Shown: one piece after another, positions 58,604 to 64,000 of the stretch
Position numbering within the stretch: the first letter of the stretch is position 1
Layout: each line of letters opens with the position of its first letter
Source: Hydrangea macrophylla
Taxonomy: Eukaryota > Streptophyta > Magnoliopsida > Cornales > Hydrangeaceae
NCBI GenBank assembly: GCA_033977485.1
Contig: CM066990.1
Location: 10,443,501-10,507,500 of the forward strand
Direction of reading: 5' to 3'
DNA: 64,000 nucleotides
The notes under the pieces: model-generated
What the model saw: only the letters and a program-made list of their open reading frames with translations
The model's database searches: none
What the model was told of the DNA's origin: nothing
Translations under genes and position numbers: made by a program

Positions 58604-59085
58604 GGATGCTTTTAAAGTTTTACAATTCATTATAGATCACTCTAAACCCACACACTCAAGATTACGACAGAATTAGACGATGACAGAGGTTGAAAGACAT
58701 TGACACAGGAAGATGACATTCTTGAAATAGAAGTTTGGAGGAGAAAACTCAATTTTCCCTAACTTAATGTGCGTTTGTCATGTTTGACGTATCTCTTTGC
58801 TTTTCATGTCCACTTCTCATCTTAGTGTGATAGTACTCAGCTGATAAAGTAATGCTTTGAAAATACTCTATATGGATCTCAATCAATCCCTTGCTTTCTC
58901 TGAAATGTGCTTTGAATTAGTGCCTTAGCTTATAGAATAAGAGATGATTCATTTCAAATGTTTTCAAAGATATACTTGACGACTCAGGATTTGCTTATAA
59001 TGTGGAAGGGCGTACAAGCGAACGATGTTTGCCCCTAGTTGACAGGGATAAATGAAAGCTTGGGCAAACGCAGTTTGCCCTTAGT
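58604..59085 (-). other. Second copy of the composite A internal region, right part
   Basis: 58604-58608 is the right target duplication (GGATG) of element B. Homology to 28103-28447 runs to 58919. After that (58920-59085) is a short stretch of internal DNA with a GGGCAAAC hairpin (about 59062-59080), not present at the matching place in the first unit. Confidence 0.75.
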
Positions 59086-59186
59086 GTGGAATCCAATACC
59101 TTCCACGGGGAACTTTTCATCATTGAATCCTCCAAGATGTTGTCCACCCTAAATCATATCAGTGTGGTCAAAATTGGGTGTCTACA
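59086..59186 (-). repeat. LTR fragment A3, outer end of composite A
   Basis: About 100 bp matching the last 100 bp of LTR A2 on the plus strand (GGAATCCA.TACCTTCCAC to GGGTGTCTACA). The rest of this LTR, the PBS and most of the internal region are deleted. It is followed by CCCAT. Confidence 0.8.
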
Positions 59187-59729
59187 CCCATCGACTATTA
59201 ACCATCTTGACAACTTATCCCAGACTCTTTACTCTTTCTCGAATTGACTAAGCAAATGAATGATACACAAGGAATAGACTGACGGATACGAATGTTGTAT
59301 GAAATGGAAGACACACAAGCATGTTTGAGTGTGTGTTTGTGTATGGAATGTATATAAACACATAACTTCCTCTCTTAAAGGAGCTCTCAGGAATTACAGA
59401 CTTTTTATGCCAAAAATTATGAGAAATGCTAGTATTTATAGACTTTATGAGATCTAGGGGCAAAATAGTCATTTTATCCCTTGTTAAGCTCGAGCGCTCG
59501 TACTAGCTTGAGCTCTCGCGCCTCGAGTGCTCTGGTGCCTCAAGCGATTAGGGCTCCTGGTTTAGCAATCCCTTTGTTATTTTAAGAGTTCAATGGTTAA
59601 GGAATTAACATCCATTATAACTAATCATCAAAGTTAATCCATACAGAATCGTAACTAACATATACGAATACAAAAATACAGAGATACGTTCGTAAATAGG
59701 AAAAACCAGTTAAAAGGGCTAGTGTTACA
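59187..59729 (-). repeat. Right piece of the split 3' LTR of element D
   Basis: On the minus strand the LTR starts TGTAACACTAGCCC at 59729, next to a purine tract. It continues to 59187, where composite A interrupts it; the rest is at 12799-12977. CCCAT at 59187-59191 is the right target duplication of A. Confidence 0.65.
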
Positions 59730-59743
59730 TCTCTCTACCACCC
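59730..59743 (-). other. Polypurine tract of element D
   Basis: Minus strand GGGTGGTAGAGAGA directly before TGTAACACTAG. The pol stop codon is 30 bp upstream. Confidence 0.65.
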
Positions 59744-59772
59744 AACAAAAGATTTTGTCCCCAAAATCTGAG

Positions 59773-62700
59773 CTAAGGCTCACTAAAGAACTTCAGGTAC
59801 TTCACCCGCATAATGGAATCCATCTCCCAAGAAGTTTCGCATTCGTCGTGATACTTCCATTGAACTTTCACCAGCGGGATCTCCTTGTTCCTTAGCTTCT
59901 TGGTCTCTCTCCCCAAGACACGTATTAGTCTTTCAGCATACATCACTCTCCTGTCTACCTTGATGTCTTTAAAGTCGGTCTTGTGCATTGTTCTATGCAT
60001 GTACTTCCTTAGCATACTGACGTGAAACACGTTGTGTACTCCAGACATCTTCGCCAGCAGTGCTAACTTATAGGCAACCCTTCCCACATGTTCAAGAATC
60101 TCGAATGGTCCAATGTAGCGAGGCAAAAGCTTTCTTCTCTTCTGCCCAAATATCACCACTTCTCTGACTAACGAAACCTCAGTAGAACGTGATCTCCAAC
60201 GCAGAATTCTACGTTCTTTCGACGCTTGTTCACATAACTCTTTTGTCAGCTCTGGGCTGCCTTCATCCATTCCTTGACGATGTTGATCTTTTCATTAGTC
60301 TCCCAAACCATATTTGGTCCCAAAAGCTTGCCTTCTCTAGATTCTGCCTAACAAAGTGGCAAACAATACAGTCTTCCATAGAGCACTTCAAACTGTGCCA
60401 TTCTAATGCTTGAGTGATAGTTGTTGTTGAAAGCAAACTCGATGAGCCAAAGATGTGTCTCCCAGATGCTTTAAAAGTTGATCACGCATGCTCGCAGCAT
60501 ATCCTCCAACACTTGATTCATCCATTCTATCTGTCCATCTGTTTGGGCGGTGAAATGCATAACTCAACTTTAGTGAGGTTTCCATGGCTGCTTGTAGACT
60601 CTCCCAAAATTTGGTAGTAAAGCGCGAATCATGATTAGAAATAATTGAAACGGGCACGCCTTGCAATTGACAATCTGTTACAAGTAGAGTCGGCTCATCT
60701 TCTCAACTAGATACGTCATGTTGTACGCAATAAAGTGCGTTGACTTAGTGATTCGGTCCATAACTACCCAGATAGCATCATGGTTCTATTGCGACTTTGG
60801 TAATCCTATGAAGAAATCTATAAAGATGTACTCCTACTTCCATCCTTGTACCGGCAACGGTTGCAAAACTCCTAACGGGTTTTGATGCTTAGCCTTGACT
60901 TGCTGACAAATAAAATACTTCAAAACGTGCTCCGCAACGTCCCTTTTCATGCCTTCACACCAAAAATTTCTCTTCAAATCCTTATACATTTTCATACTCC
61001 TAGATGAACTGTCAATCTTGACTTGTGTTCTTCATTCATCACTTCTTCTCATAATCCATCGTCCTTTGGCACACAAAGTCTGTCTCAACATCGGAGGCTT
61101 CTATCTTGCCCAATTCTCCATTCTTTCAAATCCTTAGCTGCTGAATTCTCAAACCATTGTCGCAATCCTTCATTCTTCTCTTGAGCTTCAATGATTCTAC
61201 CAATAAGAGTTGGTTCAATGACAAGGCATCCCAAGTGCCTTTCTTCTTCTAAATCAGCAACTTAAAAATTGAATTCCGCTAAATTCTCCAAATCATGCTG
61301 CTCTCTGATCATCAAGGAAGCTAGTTTGTTACAAGGTTTCCTACTCAATATGTATGCGACTACATTTGCTTTATCGGGGTGGTATTGCAAAGTAAAGTCG
61401 TAATCCTTAAGCAACTCCATCTAACGCCGCTGCCTCATATTCAGCTTCTTTTGAGAGAATAAGTACTTAAGGCTCTTATGATTAGAGAATAAATCAAACT
61501 TCTCTCTAAATAGATAATGTCTCCAAGTCTTGAGAGCGAAAATGATGGATGCTAGCTCCAGATCATGCATTAGGTAGTTTACCTTGTGAAATTTCAATTG
61601 TTGTGATCCATAGGAGATCACTTTTCCCTCTTGCATAAGCACGCATCCGAGTCCTTGATAAGAAGCATCGCTATAGATAGTAAATCTCTCTCCATCCTTT
61701 GGTATGGTAAGCACTGGCACTAAGGTTAGCCTTTCCTTTAACTCCTAAAAAGCGCATTCATGCTTATCTAACCATTCAGACTTTGAATCCTTCTTCGTTA
61801 AGCTAGTTAAGGGTGTAGCTATCTTCAAGAATCCTTCCACAAATCTCTGATAGTAACCTGCTAATTCAAGGAAACTCCGCACTTTTGAGGCATTAGATGG
61901 CCTGTTCTAACTTAAGACTATGCCAATCTTAGAAGAGTCTACCGTAATTCTTTTCAAAGAGACAACATGACCCAAGAATTTTACTTCCTCCATCCAGAAC
62001 TCGCACTTTCTAAGTTTAGCATACAACTGATGGTCCTTGAGCATTTGTAGCGCAATCTGGACATACTCCTTGTGTTCCTCTTTTGTATTTGAATAAATCA
62101 ATGTCATCGATGAACATGATCACAAACTGATTCAAATATGGTCGAAACACCAGATTCATTAGATCCATGAATACTATGGGGGCGTTAGTGAGTCCAAATG
62201 ACATCACCAAGAACTCATATTGACTATATCTAGTCCTGAATGCTGTCTTTGATATGTCCTCAGGTCGAATGAGCAACTGATGGTATCCTGATCGAAGGTC
62301 TATCTTTGTGAAGGTAGTTGCTCCCTACAACTAATCAAACATATCATCTATCCACGGGAGGGGTAGTTATTCTTGATTGTGACCTTGTTTAACTCTCGAT
62401 AGTCAATACAAAGTCAGAGCCATTTGTCCTTCTTCTTCACAAACGAAACTGGTGCTCCCCAAGGCGATGTACTTGGCTGAATGAACCCCAAATCTACCAA
62501 CTCTTGAACTTGCTAGTTCAACTCCTGCATGTCCATTGGGGCTATCGAGCTTTAGAGATCGGCAATGTCCCTAGTGCTAATTCTATAGAGAAATCAATTT
62601 CCCTCTTTGGCGGTAATCCGACGATATCTTGAAATACTTCTGGAATGTCTCAAACCACGGGTATTTGGGTCACATAATTCTCAGCAGTAGAACTCTTCGC

Positions 62701-62813
62701 GGCAGTCAGACGACTAGTTAGAAATGCGTCACCCAAGAGGTCGTACTAAAAATAGAAAGGCGTGTTCCCTGGTATAGAGAATCGAATCGACTTACTAGGA
62801 TAATCTAGCTTGG
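59773..62813 (-). pseudogene. Tekay-type Ty3/gypsy pol remnant with chromodomain (element D)
   Basis: Minus-strand pol in broken frames: the end of protease / start of RT (about 62813-62300), RT ([23 protein letters not shown], then FIDDID, 62276-61907), RNase H ([19 protein letters not shown], 61720-61421), integrase zinc finger and core (about 61170-60400), then a C-terminal frame 60270-59773. That frame has a GPY/F-like segment (LLPRYIGPFEILEHVGRVAYKL), HNVFHVSMLRKY, and a chromodomain (RLIRVLGRETKKLRNKEIPLVKVQW...ETSWEMDSIMR). Chromodomain plus length fit Tekay chromoviruses; chromodomains target insertion to heterochromatin. It is similar to element T but distinct. The body is cut at 62814 by another element. 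Confidence 0.88.
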
Positions 62814-63214
62814 TGATTTAAGGTGAAAAGTGCATATTTATAGCGTAATACATGGTCCTTTATGCATACTTTTCTCCCCAAAGTCCCTGCAGTTAGGTGT
62901 GCATTCTAATAACAATGTTCTTTTTATTTTGTTAATGCTAAAACACATGTTTATGCATTGTTTTATAGGTATTAGAATGTAAATCAATGAAGTGGAGCTA
63001 AAGAAAGTGATTCTGGTGAAGAGAACAACAGAACCAGCTGACAAAAAGGCAATTTTGACAATGAAGCCTTCAGATTTGGAAGATTTTCCCAGAGATATGA
63101 AATGTAGAACTTTGAGTTATGGTCGTGTGGCCACAAACGGGACATCAATCCGAGGTCTGACTGAGACGTTATGGCCATTCTCCCATCGGTGCGTAGAGCT
63201 GTCAAAATCAAAGA

Positions 63215-63292
63215 GTTCAATCGATTGAGGAGAGTTCAATCGATCGAACCTTCGATCGATCGAACTAATCTCGATCGATTGAACTTCATATT
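63215..63292. promoter_or_regulatory. TTCGATCGATCGAA palindromes upstream of the TATA box (element E)
   Basis: Four copies of, or variants on, the 14-bp palindrome TTCGATCGATCGAA within about 80 bp, ending about 35 bp before the TATA box. A further six lie at about 63690-63815. Confidence 0.8.
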
Positions 63293-63325
63293 CACCCAAA
63301 AGTTGCATAAACTCTGCAGCAACCC

Positions 63326-63333
63326 TATATATA
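63326..63333 (+). promoter_or_regulatory. TATA box of the element E LTR
   Basis: TATATATA in the context CCCTATATATAAG, downstream of the first palindrome cluster. Direction is inferred from this order. Confidence 0.5.
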
Positions 63334-63689
63334 AGTTGTTTTGACGCCAGACGAAAGGAGGACGCTCCAGAAAGCAGAAAATAGCAGTTTTAGGGTAGTT
63401 TAAGGGTTAGATTAGGAGTAGGTTAAGTTAGATTCTTATTTTTCTTCCTCTTTTCCATTGTTATATTGAAGATTATTGAAGATTCAAGTTTATTACAAGT
63501 TATAATCTGATTATTTCCAGTTTTTTTTCTCCTTTTCTTTGTTTCATTGTTTATTGCTTTAGATGTTAATGATTACTCTAGGTTACTGTTTCTGTACTAG
63601 TTTATTTATGTTTCCGTAGTTTAGACGTTGGGAATAGGTGATGAAACATTGATTCCCAACCTCTGCCATACAATCTTTAGAAACCTTGG

Positions 63690-63815
63690 GCTCGATCGAT
63701 CGAAGGTATTTCGATCGATCGAACCAAAGCCATAGTCAAGCGATCGAAGACATTTCGATCGATTGAAGGATGATGATGTCCGATCGATCAAGAGCGCTTC
63801 GATCGATCGAACATG
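63690..63815. repeat. Second TTCGATCGATCGAA palindrome cluster (element E)
   Basis: Six copies or close variants (for example CTCGATCGATCGAAG, TTCGATCGATTGAAG). They are about 360 bp downstream of the TATA box, so would be transcribed. Confidence 0.8.
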
Positions 63816-64000
63816 TTAATTCCTGAGATGATTCTTTAAGTATTCCATGACTTTCTGTTTTAGAAATCTGTCATCAAATTGTCCTTATAAGCTCAGTTTG
63901 TCAAAACAGTTTTTAAAACTTGAAGCCTTAAGGCTATTTTCTTCAATGACTTTTTGAAAACCACTTTGAATGCTAACACCATTTAGAGTGCAAGTAATAA

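Larger units (their letters stand above)
12978..59186 (-). mobile_element. Composite Tat-related LTR element A (LTR-int-LTR-int-LTR), host of elements C and B
   Basis: On the minus strand: LTR fragment A3 (59186-59086), internal 3' part (59085-58604 continuing at 37516-35504), full LTR A2 (35503-32063), PBS, internal region (32062-26085), PPT, full LTR A1 (26084-25865 continuing at 16197-12978). The outer ends are TGTAGACACCC and TGTCCACA, flanked by CCCAT on both sides. Removing elements C and B leaves about 15 kb. No gag-pol is present, so the element is non-autonomous, like a large retrotransposon derivative. The single outer duplication suggests one insertion followed by unequal exchange and a deletion on the right (inference). 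Confidence 0.75.
62814..64000 (+). repeat. Probable LTR of element E, cut by the window end
   Basis: Sequence changes abruptly within the element D protease/RT frame at TGATTTAAGG. No ORF is supported. A TATA box at 63326-63333, palindromes on both sides of it, and A/T-rich leader sequence look like an LTR in plus orientation. The right end is outside the window, so the element cannot be classified. Confidence 0.5.

Overview
This is nuclear DNA of a flowering plant, and essentially all of it is nested LTR retrotransposons. Every recognisable reading frame belongs to a Ty3/gypsy or Ty1/copia element or to an accessory gene carried by one. I found no host gene, tRNA, rRNA or CRISPR array. The species cannot be told from the sequence. 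Element names below (1, R, F, T, D, A, B, C, E) are mine.

Left part (1-12798). The 3' end of a plus-strand gypsy element (1: integrase, PPT, 3' LTR 813-1447) sits inside the reverse transcriptase of a minus-strand Tat-like gypsy element (R: gag-pol 1448-4340, PBS, 5' LTR 4407-5035). An unassigned LTR-like stretch (F, 5036-6540) follows. Next is a decayed minus-strand Tekay-type chromovirus (T: pol/gag 6541-9870, PBS, 2.67-kb 5' LTR 10127-12798).

Middle part (12799-59729). The 3' LTR of a second Tekay-type element (D) is split into 12799-12977 and 59187-59729 by a 46-kb composite (A) flanked by the 5-bp target duplication CCCAT. Composite A is a minus-strand array LTR-internal-LTR-internal-LTR fragment of a large element that carries no gag-pol but has a DUF7745-like accessory ORF. 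Two further elements are nested in it. C (16198-25864) is a minus-strand Sirevirus-type copia element with a Transposase_32-like accessory gene. B (37517-58603, target duplication GGATG) is a 21-kb plus-strand Tat/Ogre-like gypsy element related to A by its PBS, PPT and LTR ends. B has a gag-protease-G-patch-RT-RNaseH-second RNaseH-integrase polyprotein broken by three stops, two antisense accessory genes (a DUF7745-like ORF and a six-exon plant-mobile-domain gene) and a 60-bp tandem array in its 3' UTR.

Right part (59730-64000). The body of D (pol with chromodomain, 59773-62813) is interrupted at 62814 by what looks like the LTR of another element (E) that runs off the window.

The most interesting pattern links promoters to accessory genes. 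Element C has clusters of the palindrome CAGTCGACTG upstream of the TATA box in both LTRs, and a third cluster with its own TATA box directly upstream of its accessory gene. Element B has 21-bp-phased arrays of a TGCCGCGCGGCA-like palindrome in both LTRs, and again upstream of each of its two antisense accessory genes. The E LTR has a third, unrelated palindrome (TTCGATCGATCGAA). I infer, without proof, that accessory proteins and LTRs are co-regulated through element-specific palindromes, perhaps as a self-recognition or anti-silencing circuit.
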